DNA of 64,000 nt from the NCBI RefSeq assembly GCF_021365465.1, contig NZ_CP089932.1:2046001-2110000 (forward strand), written 5' to 3'. The position numbers were made by a program, and so were the translations under genes. The stretch is from Erwinia tracheiphila (GTDB lineage: Bacteria; Pseudomonadota; Gammaproteobacteria; Enterobacterales; Enterobacteriaceae). The notes under the pieces were generated by a model. It was given only the letters and a program-made list of their open reading frames with translations. It had not been told where the DNA came from and searched no databases. Shown here piece after piece: positions 26,567 to 35,414 of the stretch (position 1 is the stretch's first letter; the number at the start of each line of letters is the position of its first letter).

Positions 26567-27361
26567 ATGGTTAATGATCGTGCAGATATAGCAACTCGGT
26601 TAATCGAAGAAAGGGCTAAAATTGGTTATTCACAAGCAGATTTTGCGAGACAGCTTGATATTTCCAGGGAGGGATTAAGGCTTTATGAGATGGGACAACG
26701 TAGTCTAAATGCAGAATTTCTAGCCAGAGCTGCTGGATTTGGTATTGATGTGCAATATATTTTAACAGGTATAAAATCTAAAAATTCAGAGGAAGTTCTT
26801 CAGGCAATACAACCAGCTATACATGTTGAGTCTGGCGGAAGCGCCAATGTAATTCAATTCGCCCAACTTGGCTCTACGGTAAACATGGTCACAACACAGA
26901 AACATGTAACTAACGTTAAGGCCGATATAAAACCTGGAGTTGAGCATATCACAGAAGAACAGGCAGCCAAACTCACTAAAATGGTATCTACGATAGCAGA
27001 ATTAGAACAAAAAGTACGCAAGACTCCAAGAACATATAAGGCCATTTGGGCCGCAGTAAATTCCCATTGCCGTGTCACTCGGTACAGATTGATTCCATTA
27101 GCCTCTTATGCAAAAGCAGAAAAATATCTCAGGACATGGATAGGACGGCTTAACTCGCAAGCCTCTGCACCAATCGTTGATAACGATGAATGGCGAAAAA
27201 GAAAATACGCATACATAAAAATAAACATTAAAAATAATGAATTATGGCTTGATGAGTATATATCTAAAAGATTTGGCGCAACATCACTAAGAGATCTAAG
27301 TGATGCTGAATTAGATAAAACATACAAGGCTGTAGCAGCAAAAAAAAAGGCAAGTAGATAG
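26567..27361 (+). CDS. Prophage repressor: XRE helix-turn-helix plus ORF6C-like domain
   Basis: A 264-residue regulator and the only rightward gene of the prophage. Residues 1-70 form an XRE-type helix-turn-helix (GYSQADFARQLDISREGLRLYEMGQR). The C-terminal half contains YKAIWAAVNSHCRVTRYRLIPLASYAKAEKYLRTW, which fits the ORF6C domain found in phage antirepressors. It should keep the early operon off. I start it at MVNDRADIA because the HTH domain begins there; upstream ATGs exist at 26549 and earlier. Its coding sequence is AT-rich compared with the rest of the prophage. It differs from the classical Mu c repressor, which has another architecture. Confidence 0.85.
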   Translation: MVNDRADIATRLIEERAKIGYSQADFARQLDISREGLRLYEMGQRSLNAEFLARAAGFGIDVQYILTGIKSKNSEEVLQAIQPAIHVESGGSANVIQFAQLGSTVNMVTTQKHVTNVKADIKPGVEHITEEQAAKLTKMVSTIAELEQKVRKTPRTYKAIWAAVNSHCRVTRYRLIPLASYAKAEKYLRTWIGRLNSQASAPIVDNDEWRKRKYAYIKINIKNNELWLDEYISKRFGATSLRDLSDAELDKTYKAVAAKKKASR

Positions 27362-27451
27362 TTCCTTTTTTCTTGTGAACGCGAATTAATCTAACGTGGA
27401 GTTTTTTACTTATAATCAATTGGTTACAAATAATATGTACTAGCTCAGACC

Positions 27452-28620
27452 TGATCTGACAGTTACCGGTTATTTATACAGGTGTCTGTCAGATTACATC
27501 TGGTTCAGATTTTTTTCTGCCCAGACTCGTTTACCATCAAGTAACGTGGCCATTGGCGTACGCCCGCAGCACATTTTTCCCTGATGAGTTCGCTCATTAT
27601 TGTAATGCCACAACCCGTTGTCCAGATCCGTTTGCAGGCTCTCCAGGTCTTCGTATAACTTCTTACGGAACGTAACCTGATAAAAATCCTGCAAAATAGT
27701 TTTATGGAAGCGCTCGCAGATGCCGTTCGTCTGCGGAGACATCGCCTTCGTTTTTGTATGGTCGATATCGTTGATGGCCAGATACAGCTGGTAATCATGC
27801 TGCTCCACCTTACCACAGTACTCCGTTCCCCTGTCGGTCAGGATCCTCAGCATCGGCAGTCCCTGAGCCTCGTAGAACGGCAGTACGCGATCATTGAGCA
27901 GGTCTGCGGCGGTGATCGGCGTTTTACTCGTATACAGCTTGCAGTGTGCCACTTTCGAGTACGTATCCACGAACGTCTGCTGGTAGATACGACCCACACC
28001 TTTCAGATTGCCCACGTAGAAGGTGTCCTGCGACCCGAGATAACCCGGGTGAGCAGTTTCGATTTCTCCGCTGGCCTCGTCATCGTGGGCCTTCTTCTCC
28101 AGCGCTGCGATTTGAGCGTCGGTAAGCACGATGCCTTCTCTGGCGACCTTTTCCTCAAGTGCCTTCAGGCGTTTACGGAAGTTCTCCAGGTCGTGCCGTT
28201 GCCAGATGGAGCGCACGCCGCTACCGGAGATAAACACGCCTTTTTTACGCAGCTCATTACTGGTCCGGTGTTGCCCGTGGGCCGGGAACTCAACGGCATA
28301 TTCAACAACAGCGCGTTCAGTGGCTTCGTCGGCGCGGTTCTTCAGGTTGGGGACGCGGCGGTTCTGGTTAATCAGCGCATCGATGCCGCCTTCAGCAGCC
28401 AGTTCCTGATAACGGTAAAACGTGTCGCGTGACACGCCCATGATCTTGCAGGCTTTTGATACGTTACCGAGTTCTTCGGCGAGATTGAGCAGGCCGGCTT
28501 TGTGTTTGATGATGGGATTGTTAGTATGAATCATGAGAGTTACCTCGCGTTTTGTTTAAGGATTAGACACCCATATCAAAACCGGTAACTCTCAACCTTT
28601 CAAGGTCCAGTGTCAGATCA
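27452..28620 (-). mobile_element. IS481-family insertion sequence
   Basis: An element of about 1.17 kb bounded by the inverted ten-mer TGATCTGACA / TGTCAGATCA. Inside each end the related sequences AGTTACCGGTT and GGTGTCT also recur in inverted order. It contains a single transposase gene. No clear target duplication is visible at the borders as drawn, so the outer ends may be off by some bases. It lies 90 bases after the prophage repressor gene. Confidence 0.8.
27494..28534 (-). CDS. IS481-family transposase
   Basis: A 346-residue transposase with an N-terminal helix-turn-helix (ELGNVSKACKIMGVSRDTFYRY) and an integrase-type catalytic core. The acidic triad can be read as Asp in FVDTYSKVAH, Asp in ILTDRGTEYCG and Glu in GICERFHKTI. 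The C-terminus has the LWHYNNERTHQGK block common to this family. It appears intact. Because it reads toward the phage repressor, it should not disrupt any recognised gene. Confidence 0.93.
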   Translation of the reverse strand: MIHTNNPIIKHKAGLLNLAEELGNVSKACKIMGVSRDTFYRYQELAAEGGIDALINQNRRVPNLKNRADEATERAVVEYAVEFPAHGQHRTSNELRKKGVFISGSGVRSIWQRHDLENFRKRLKALEEKVAREGIVLTDAQIAALEKKAHDDEASGEIETAHPGYLGSQDTFYVGNLKGVGRIYQQTFVDTYSKVAHCKLYTSKTPITAADLLNDRVLPFYEAQGLPMLRILTDRGTEYCGKVEQHDYQLYLAINDIDHTKTKAMSPQTNGICERFHKTILQDFYQVTFRKKLYEDLESLQTDLDNGLWHYNNERTHQGKMCCGRTPMATLLDGKRVWAEKNLNQM

Positions 28621-29270
28621 AGTCGCGACTAATACAAATAATAGGAACTACTTAACACCAAAAGGAACTGAGATCCTTTTTTTCATGAGTTATAGGATCT
28701 CCCTTGCTATTTGGTATCTGTCTGTAAAAGTGCAGAATGCTAATTATATCAATGCATTAAACATTTTTTAAATGCTTTCCGAACTAATCCCCTTGTTTAT
28801 CACAATAAATGATGCAAATAGCAATCTATCTGTCTTTTTCTCATTTTGCTTTTTTCGACTAAACTCTAATTAAATAGCTCTTGCTTTCACTACGAACCGT
28901 GCCAGACAAGGCTTATCAATATCAACTTGATCCCGTTAAATCCCACCAATTTCCTAATATCTGTTTTTTCATTCTTTCTGAATCACTTCACTCTGCTGTT
29001 GATACAATCGTCTTACTTATGGTTCTGTCCGTACGTGACTCATGGCACAGGGACCAGCACCATCCGCTTTTTTAACCTCTGCCAAGAGGCTGCAACTGCG
29101 TTCTCTGTGGGGATGCGATTTTTATCTGCTATCTGAAACGCGGGAATAACGCGCTTTTAGGTTCTTCTTCTGGCGATTGGAATCTTCGTTTGTCGATAAC
29201 ATAAAAATCATCATCCATTTCCAGTACATTCATTTTACTGGGATTGTCGATTTCCCGGAGCAGACCAGCC
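28621..29270. other. Intergenic stretch with the unresolved prophage/host junction
   Basis: No supported gene is seen in these 650 bases. The first part is AT-rich and contains a terminator and a motif (TACAAATAATA) that also occurs just left of the IS element. The prophage end probably lies in the first 100-300 bases. The right part (28880-29200) has short open frames without ribosome sites. The E. coli flagellin gene would be expected upstream of this island, but no fliC remnant is seen. Confidence 0.5.
28660..28683 (+). terminator. Rho-independent terminator
   Basis: AAAAGGA-ACTGAGA-TCCTTTT followed by TTT forms a seven-base stem with a T tract on the plus strand. It would end rightward transcription from the prophage repressor or, before the prophage entered, from an upstream flagellar gene. 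Confidence 0.65.
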
Positions 29271-32200
29271 ATGTCCAGTCCACCCTTAGTCAGCATAATT
29301 ATTATTGCCCGCATTCCCACCTATTTCGCTCAGGCAGTGCAAAGCGCAGTTGCTCAGGATTATGTGCATTGCGAAATTCTGATCGCAGACTGCAGCAGTG
29401 AAAACTTCATTGCCGAGATTGTCGCCCCTTTTCTTAATCAGCCGGGCCACCCGGTACGCATATTTAAACATCCGAAAGAGAAAGAAGGGGCGTTTGAAAA
29501 CGCGTTGCAAGAGGTGCAGGGAGAATACATTCGCTATCTCGCGGATGCGGACTGGCTGGCGGAAAATGCCACGGCACAGGCGGTTGGCATTATGGAAAAT
29601 AACCAGCAGGTATCGGTAGTGGCGACGCGGCGCACCCGCACCAACTGTCTGAATATCCGCCAGCCGGACATTTTGTCTAACGCGCCGCTGGTCAATGGCG
29701 ATGTACTGATTAACGGCGAAGATCTGTTACGTTTCCAGTCGACCTTAAGTTTTAACGTTATTGGTGAAATGAGTGTGGCGCTGTTTCGCCGCGAAGACCT
29801 CCAGTCGTTGATTGAGCAGCAGGGCGCGCTGTTCAGCATCAATGATGAAAAAATGCTGGAGGTGGAAGCACTGGTTCTCTATGCCCGAGTGCTACCCGGA
29901 AAATGGCTGGGCTGGTTAAACACATCGCTGTGTACTATCCGCGTTTCCAGCGTCTATCAACAGCCGGGCCAGCGCGATAACGAAGAAAAAGTGGTGCAAA
30001 ATCGCGATAAGGTTTTTTATTTTCTTCGCCAGCAAAGCTGGTTTAGTCAGTTTCAAAAGCCACAAAACATGGTGCGGGTTGCGCCGATATATGCACCGGA
30101 TGAGGCGCAATATCAGAACTTCAGCCAGCAGCACCACAACAACTTTATCCGCTCTGAGCTGGCGACCTGGCTTGACCATCGCCAGCTGCGGGATTTTGAG
30201 CGAAATTATCTTGCCAGGCTGGCGCACGAAAGGGGCGGGCCAGTAAGCGTGGCGGTGGTTATTACCGCCAGTGATGACAACCGCCACGGTATCAGCGTCA
30301 CGCTGGCGAGCCTGGCGGGGGTAGATCCCAGCCTGCTGGCTCTTACGCCGCTGCTGGTTGGCTGTGCGGAAGGCGTGCCAGCGGATGTGAGCTGTTATCC
30401 GGCAACGCCGCAAAATCGCCTGGAGGTGATTAACCATGTGCTGCAGGGGCGCAGTGAAGCGTGGTTTATTTTTGTCGATGCAGGCAGCCTCTTCCTGTCT
30501 TCAGGGCTTATTTCCCTGGCCAGTGCGCTGCCCGGCGCGGGCGGCACGCTGGCGCTCTATGCGGATGAATTTTTTGCCATCGAAGGGGATCCGGGCGGTG
30601 TCGCTTTCCGTCCTGATTTTAACCTCGACCTGTTTCTTAGCTCGCCAAAAACCATGGCGCAGCACTGGCTGTTCCGACGTGAACTGCTGGCAGCCTCGGA
30701 AGGATTTGACCTGGCCTGCCCCAATGCCAGTGAATTTGATCTTATCACCCGGCTTATCGAAAACCAGGGATTTGGCGTTATCGGTCATATCGCAGAACCC
30801 TTGATGACAACGACGCTCAGAAAGCGCGACGTTGTGGAAGATGCAGCGATCCTGCGACGTCATCTGACTAACCGGGGTTATCCGCAAGGCGAAGTGGCGA
30901 TGGACCACTACGGCAATTATCGTCTGCGTTACCAACATCCTCACCAGCCGCTGGTTTCACTGATTATCCTGGCGAACTGGCATCTGCCCTCGCTGATTAC
31001 GTCAGTGACCACCGTGCTGGAAAAAACCCGCTATCTTAACTACGAAATGATTATCGTGGCGGACAATCAGCAAAGCCCCGAGCGCGAAAAATGGCTGGCA
31101 AGTATTGCCAGCGTCGATCCGCAAAGGATTAAAGTACTGCATCACCGCGAGGACTGGCAGCGGGCTGCCATGACTAATCTGGGGGCCAGCGCCGTGCGCG
31201 GTGAATATCTGGTGCTTCTGCATTGCGAACTGGCGGTGATGGATGGTGAATGGCTGGATAACCTGCTCAACCACGGGCAGCGTCCCGAAGTCGGTGTCGT
31301 TGGCGGCAAGCAGCTCAACTCAGAGCATCGTATTCGTCACGCTGGTTACCTGCTTGGAGTGGATGGCGCGGTAGGTGATGCGTTTCGTGGCATGGCGGAC
31401 GACCAGGCGAGCTATCTTGGACGGCTGCATACCGACCAAAACTACAGCGCCGTATCCGGCGATTTCATGCTTATTCGCCGGACGGTTTTTGATGCCCTTG
31501 GCGGGTTCGACACCCGCAGCCAGCTCTATGATGACGTGGATTTTTGCCTGCGCGCCCGTGAGCAGGGTTACCTGACCGTCTGGACGCCCTATGCCCGTAT
31601 TCTGCGTTCGGCCGCACGGCAGCCGCCGCTTAAAGGTGAAAACAGTCAGGCGGTTAAAATACAAAAACAGGATGAAGACACCTGGCTCTACCGACGCTGG
31701 TTGCCGACCATTGCTAACGATCCGGCATTCAATGCCAATCTGTCGCTAAAAAGTCGCCAGTTTGACGTTAACAGCGACAGCGCCCTGTGCTGGACGCCAG
31801 TGACCCGCCCCGGCGTGCCAACTATTCTTGCAAATCACGCGGACAGTGCCGGATGTGGACACTACCGTATTATCGGCCCGTTCCAGGCTATGGAGCGGGA
31901 AGGAATGGCGAACGGCAAGCTTTACAGCCGTCTGTTGTCTATTGCGGAAATCGGTCAGCAGAAGCCGGACAGCATGATTATTCAGCGTCGCTATTCTGAC
32001 ATTTTCCAGAACTGGATGGCACCCGTGGTGGCGGCAACGGATATCTTTCGGGTCTATGAGTTGGATGACTATATTCTCAACGTGCCGCTAAAAAATCATC
32101 ACCACAAAGATTTTAAGCAGGATATGTGGAAAAAAATGCGTAAAAGTCTGGGCTTTTTCGACCGCTTCGTGGTGTCAACAGCACCGCTGGCCGAAGCCTT

Positions 32201-32795
32201 TAAAGGTATGCATGATCAGATTGTGGTGGTGAACAATCGTCTGCCGGTGCAGTGGTGGGGGAATTTACAGGGACAGCGCCGCCAGGGGAAAAAGCCGCGC
32301 GTGGGTTGGGCAGGCGGCTCCAGTCATACTGGCGATCTGGAAATGATTGTCGATGTGGTCAAAGAGTTTACCAATGAGGTTGAATGGGTGTTTATGGGCA
32401 TGTGTCCGCACAAGCTGCGCCCTTATATTCACGAGCTGCATTATGGCGTTGATATTGAAATATATCCGGCCACGCTGGCGGCGCTGAATCTCGATCTGGC
32501 GCTGGCCCCGGTGGAAGATAATATTTTCAACGCCTGTAAAAGCAATTTGCGCCTGATGGAATACGGTGCCTGCGGCGTCCCGGTTATTTGCAGCGATGTG
32601 GAATGTTATCGCGGTGATTTACCGGTGACCCGCGCGCGCAATCGCTTTAAAGACTGGTGTGATGCTATCCGCAGACACCTGAACGATATGGATGCCACTG
32701 CCAGGATGGGCGATGAGCTGCAGGCGCGGCTGCGCCGCGACTGGATGCTGAGTGGAGACAATGTCACGGAGTGGCTAAAAGCATGGACAGGGTAA
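29271..32795 (+). CDS. Large three-domain glycosyltransferase, probable flagellin glycan assembly enzyme
   Basis: A 1174-residue cytoplasmic protein with three glycosyltransferase modules. The first is a GT-A/GT2 domain (residues about 5-110, PLVSIIIIARIPTYF, with IRYLADADW as the DxD region). The second is a GT2 domain (about 555-800, PLVSLIILANWHLP, LVLLHCELAVMDGEWL, GGFDTRSQLYDDVDFCLRARE). The third is a C-terminal GT-B-like domain (about 840-1170, VGWAGGSSHTGDLEM, KSNLRLMEYGACGVPVICSDV). The ATG with a CGGAG site ten bases upstream is chosen over an in-frame TTG 27 bases earlier. It lies alone on the plus strand, facing the sugar operon and upstream of fliA, which is where enterobacterial flagellin glycosyltransferases lie. 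No membrane segments are evident. Confidence 0.85.
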   Translation: MSSPPLVSIIIIARIPTYFAQAVQSAVAQDYVHCEILIADCSSENFIAEIVAPFLNQPGHPVRIFKHPKEKEGAFENALQEVQGEYIRYLADADWLAENATAQAVGIMENNQQVSVVATRRTRTNCLNIRQPDILSNAPLVNGDVLINGEDLLRFQSTLSFNVIGEMSVALFRREDLQSLIEQQGALFSINDEKMLEVEALVLYARVLPGKWLGWLNTSLCTIRVSSVYQQPGQRDNEEKVVQNRDKVFYFLRQQSWFSQFQKPQNMVRVAPIYAPDEAQYQNFSQQHHNNFIRSELATWLDHRQLRDFERNYLARLAHERGGPVSVAVVITASDDNRHGISVTLASLAGVDPSLLALTPLLVGCAEGVPADVSCYPATPQNRLEVINHVLQGRSEAWFIFVDAGSLFLSSGLISLASALPGAGGTLALYADEFFAIEGDPGGVAFRPDFNLDLFLSSPKTMAQHWLFRRELLAASEGFDLACPNASEFDLITRLIENQGFGVIGHIAEPLMTTTLRKRDVVEDAAILRRHLTNRGYPQGEVAMDHYGNYRLRYQHPHQPLVSLIILANWHLPSLITSVTTVLEKTRYLNYEMIIVADNQQSPEREKWLASIASVDPQRIKVLHHREDWQRAAMTNLGASAVRGEYLVLLHCELAVMDGEWLDNLLNHGQRPEVGVVGGKQLNSEHRIRHAGYLLGVDGAVGDAFRGMADDQASYLGRLHTDQNYSAVSGDFMLIRRTVFDALGGFDTRSQLYDDVDFCLRAREQGYLTVWTPYARILRSAARQPPLKGENSQAVKIQKQDEDTWLYRRWLPTIANDPAFNANLSLKSRQFDVNSDSALCWTPVTRPGVPTILANHADSAGCGHYRIIGPFQAMEREGMANGKLYSRLLSIAEIGQQKPDSMIIQRRYSDIFQNWMAPVVAATDIFRVYELDDYILNVPLKNHHHKDFKQDMWKKMRKSLGFFDRFVVSTAPLAEAFKGMHDQIVVVNNRLPVQWWGNLQGQRRQGKKPRVGWAGGSSHTGDLEMIVDVVKEFTNEVEWVFMGMCPHKLRPYIHELHYGVDIEIYPATLAALNLDLALAPVEDNIFNACKSNLRLMEYGACGVPVICSDVECYRGDLPVTRARNRFKDWCDAIRRHLNDMDATARMGDELQARLRRDWMLSGDNVTEWLKAWTG

Positions 32796-32882
32796 GCCGC
32801 GTGCCATGAGTATTTATCCGTTGTTTCTGGCTTTGTCGTAAGGTATCGGGCAGGAACGGGCAGGGGACGCGGTACGAAACAA

Positions 32883-32910
32883 AAAAGCCACCTTTGTTAA
32901 GGCGGCTTTT
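32883..32910. terminator. Bidirectional terminator between glycosyltransferase and sugar operon
   Basis: AAAAGCC-A-CCTT-TGTT-AAGG-C-GGCTTTT forms a stem with one mismatch and A/T tracts on both sides, suitable to end the rightward glycosyltransferase transcript and the leftward operon, which converge here. Confidence 0.75.
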
Positions 32911-32978
32911 CACCCTTTGCACCAGTCATCTTCAAGATAAGATGGCCGCTTCCTCAAGGATAACCGTGCGCCGCAGGC

Positions 32979-34028
32979 TTAGTCAAGGGTGATGTAATTG
33001 AAACGCTGCCCCGTCATCTGCTTAATTTCTGCCAGATAACCGGAATTCATCACGTAGATATTTTCACCGTCGGCTAACTGTGGCAGTACATCATCCGGTG
33101 ATTCGACCTTAATGCCGGTCGCCGCCAAAAAGCGATTCTGTTTCTTCGGGTTAATATCAATAACGTGATCGACCTCAATGCCCAGCCGGGCAAGATTCAT
33201 GGCAAAAATAACCCCTTTTGAGGCCCCTCCCCACAATGTGATTTTTTTGCTGCGATCGACTTTCTCGGCAATCAGCTGGTCGATGGGGAAAGAAGCATCA
33301 ATGCTCTGTTGGTCAACCTCAATGCGTTCGCACAGGTCTGCCAGGTTCGCAATCACATAAATATATTGCTGATTAAAAACGTAGCCCCCTTCAATCACCG
33401 TGCTAAACAGACGTTTGAAATCATCCAAGCGGAAATAGTTAACGTGCTCATAGAAAATATCGTACCAGGCATTATTCGCGGCAATCCATTCAAAGGCAGG
33501 TACTTCAATATAAATTTTGCAGTGCTCAGGGGCGGCTTTTTTAAGAAAATGCAGAAAATCAGCCGGGTCTTTAATATGTTCAAGCACGTGACGCAAAATA
33601 ATACCATCACAGGATATCGGCGTGTCCTGAGTAAAGTATTCCGGGCGAATTCTGGGGTTATCGCCGCTGTAAGTGGGGTCAAAACCGGTGATGTCAACGC
33701 CCTGGGCACTAAGCATATCGAGGAATAATCCCTTACCGCAGCCGACTTCAACAAGGTTTTCCTTGCCCATTGCCTGAATAATACGCCTGGCAACATCATT
33801 TAAATGCTGTGAAAAGGCATGGCTCAGTCCCTGTTCATTGTGATAATCCTTATCGTATTGCACTCGCGATTCATCAAACTGGCAGTTGAATATAATGCCG
33901 GTCTTCTGGTCAACGATCAGATCGATATTGCCTTTCGGGCAGTGAATCCCTGCCTCGCGCGAGGAATACATTTTATTTTGAAATATCGGATAGTTTTCAC
34001 GATAAAAAAGCGACTTAGCGGCTGTCAT
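32979..34028 (-). CDS. SAM-dependent sugar C-methyltransferase
   Basis: A 349-residue protein in three parts. Residues about 90-200 form a class I SAM-binding domain (ENLVEVGCGKGLFLDMLSAQG, then GIILRHVLEHIKDPADFLHFL). The last 110 residues (KITLWGGASKGVIFAMNLARLG, then IDINPKKQNRF) match the C-terminal domain of TylC3-type deoxysugar C-methyltransferases. The N-terminal 70 residues sit where those enzymes bind zinc, but the usual CxxC pairs are not seen, so that part is changed. It ends the sugar operon and overlaps the reductase gene by 14 bases. I infer 3-C-methylation of a CDP-4-keto-6-deoxyhexose. Confidence 0.8.
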   Translation of the reverse strand: MTAAKSLFYRENYPIFQNKMYSSREAGIHCPKGNIDLIVDQKTGIIFNCQFDESRVQYDKDYHNEQGLSHAFSQHLNDVARRIIQAMGKENLVEVGCGKGLFLDMLSAQGVDITGFDPTYSGDNPRIRPEYFTQDTPISCDGIILRHVLEHIKDPADFLHFLKKAAPEHCKIYIEVPAFEWIAANNAWYDIFYEHVNYFRLDDFKRLFSTVIEGGYVFNQQYIYVIANLADLCERIEVDQQSIDASFPIDQLIAEKVDRSKKITLWGGASKGVIFAMNLARLGIEVDHVIDINPKKQNRFLAATGIKVESPDDVLPQLADGENIYVMNSGYLAEIKQMTGQRFNYITLD

Positions 34029-34872
34029 GATGTTTATCTCTTAAATTGCACACGCCAATGATTTTTAAGGGTGTGGATTCAGAAGGGGTAACCTCACCCA
34101 GTTGCACAAGGTGGGTGGCGTGATGCAGAGCGGCTATGCGCAGGGCCAGGTCGCCAATTGTCGTACCGATACCGGAGCAGACGTTAAATGTACCGGTGTT
34201 TGTCGCCATTACGCTTTCTGTGATTTTTTCCGCCGCGCAATCCACATCAAGATAATCCCGAATAAGATTGGCCTGATTCAATACCGCAATTTTGTTGCGG
34301 GTGAACATATCTTGCAGATAGGGAACCAGGCGTCCTGCTTTTTCATGGGCGCCAAACAGATAAAACAGGCGATACCAGCCAAACTGAACCGGGGTGTTTT
34401 TGAACAGCGCACTCAGCAGAGTAAAGGTGGCCACCTTGCTGGCGGCGTATAGCGATTGTGGTTTTAGCGGGGTATCCACGCTTAAAAAATCATCGCCGTG
34501 CTGGTATTCAAAGCAGGTGCCGATTCCGGCGAAATAGCTGACATCACTGGCAATGCAGGCCTGTGCCAGGGTCAGGGTGCCGTTCAGGCAGACCAGATTC
34601 TCGTCTGAGGTGAGATAGTCCAGGAGGTTGACGTACCAGGCGGCATGAATAACGGTATCAATACCTTTGAGGGGGGCCTGCCACCACGCGACATCTTTAT
34701 TAAAAATCGAATCCGTTACTATCACCCGGTGGATATTTTCCTGAGCAGGCAGGCTGTGACGGCTCGCGTCGCGGCAGATAACGGTAATGGCAACGTCATA
34801 AGCGGCAAGCCGTTGTAGCAGCGCCCGCCCCACAAAACCACTCGCTCCGGTGAGCAGAATATTTTTTATCAT
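34015..34872 (-). CDS. SDR-family NAD-dependent epimerase/reductase
   Basis: A 285-residue extended short-chain dehydrogenase. The Rossmann motif GASGFVGRALL lies at residues 9-19 and the catalytic YAASK near residue 143. In an operon that makes a CDP-4-keto-6-deoxyhexose, the last step, 4-ketoreduction, has no other candidate, so this is the likely 4-ketoreductase; an epimerase is the alternative. Its start overlaps the stop of the 3,5-epimerase gene. Confidence 0.82.
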   Translation of the reverse strand: MIKNILLTGASGFVGRALLQRLAAYDVAITVICRDASRHSLPAQENIHRVIVTDSIFNKDVAWWQAPLKGIDTVIHAAWYVNLLDYLTSDENLVCLNGTLTLAQACIASDVSYFAGIGTCFEYQHGDDFLSVDTPLKPQSLYAASKVATFTLLSALFKNTPVQFGWYRLFYLFGAHEKAGRLVPYLQDMFTRNKIAVLNQANLIRDYLDVDCAAEKITESVMATNTGTFNVCSGIGTTIGDLALRIAALHHATHLVQLGEVTPSESTPLKIIGVCNLRDKHHDSR

Positions 34873-35414
34873 CAGCGGGCCTGACGGGCGTCATAGTCAG
34901 GATAAGCGCGGTCCTTATCGCTGAGTGTGGCGGGCTGCAATGGCCACTCAATGCCAAAGGCCGCATCATCCCAGCGATATCCCTGCTCATGACCGGGCGC
35001 ATAGTGACTGGACACCTGATAAAAAACGTCGCTGTGGTCTTCAAGGGTGATAAAACCGTGCGCGCAGCCGCGCGGAATATAAAACGTATTCTGGCGCGCC
35101 GCGCTGAGTTCGACACCGAACCACTGCCTGTACGACGCCGATTCCGGGCGTAAATCCAGCGCGACGTCAAAAATTCGTCCCGTCATCGCTCTGACCAGTT
35201 TCACTTCGGCATGTTCGCCCGTTTGCATATGTAATCCGCGCAGCGTGGCTTTTGCACGGTTCCGCGACAGATTGCACTGGACAAAGACGGTTTCCAGACC
35301 CGCGTCACCAAAGGTTTTCTGGCAAAAGGTGCGGCTGAATGAGCCGCGCTCATCGACAAATGGCGTCGCCTCGATATGCCATGCACCGACAATCGGCGTT
35401 GCGGTTATTTTCAT
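34872..35414 (-). CDS. dTDP/CDP-4-dehydro-6-deoxysugar 3,5-epimerase (RfbC-like)
   Basis: A 180-residue cupin-fold epimerase of the RmlC/RfbC type. The catalytic His is in TLRGLHMQ, and the usual Tyr region is DVFYQVSSHYAPGHEQGYRWDD. The opening DERGSFSRTFC is also typical. Since the neighbours make CDP-sugars rather than dTDP-sugars, the substrate is probably CDP-4-keto-6-deoxyglucose. It overlaps rfbG upstream by four bases and the SDR gene downstream. Confidence 0.86.
   Translation of the reverse strand: MKITATPIVGAWHIEATPFVDERGSFSRTFCQKTFGDAGLETVFVQCNLSRNRAKATLRGLHMQTGEHAEVKLVRAMTGRIFDVALDLRPESASYRQWFGVELSAARQNTFYIPRGCAHGFITLEDHSDVFYQVSSHYAPGHEQGYRWDDAAFGIEWPLQPATLSDKDRAYPDYDARQAR

Larger units (their letters stand above)
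1..27451 (-). mobile_element. Mu-like transposable prophage (partial; left end outside window)
   Basis: A run of minus-strand genes follows the Mu order from the repressor/transposase end through lysis, head and contractile tail to baseplate J. The only plus-strand gene is the repressor at the right edge, as expected for Mu read in mirror image. Gene junctions mostly overlap by 1-15 bases, typical of phage operons. The right terminus lies somewhere between the end of the repressor (27361) and about 29.1 kb, but an IS481-family insertion obscures it. Tail fibre genes and the other terminus would lie left of base 1. Genes B and F carry frameshifts and a small early gene carries an amber codon, so the prophage may be defective. 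Confidence 0.93.

Noticed and set aside
28670..28701. GAGATCC/GGATCTC dyad as a phage attachment site
   Set aside because: It overlaps a normal terminator hairpin, and no matching sequence can be checked at the other prophage end.
28881..29075. Short plus-strand ORF before the glycosyltransferase
   Set aside because: No ribosome site and no recognisable sequence; probably chance or remnant DNA.
29192..29199. GTCGATAA as a sigma-28 promoter of the large glycosyltransferase
   Set aside because: Only the -10 part is similar; no matching -35 element lies 11 bases upstream.
29129..29320. 63-codon minus-strand ORF
   Set aside because: Overlaps the start of the glycosyltransferase gene and shows no family resemblance or clear ribosome site.
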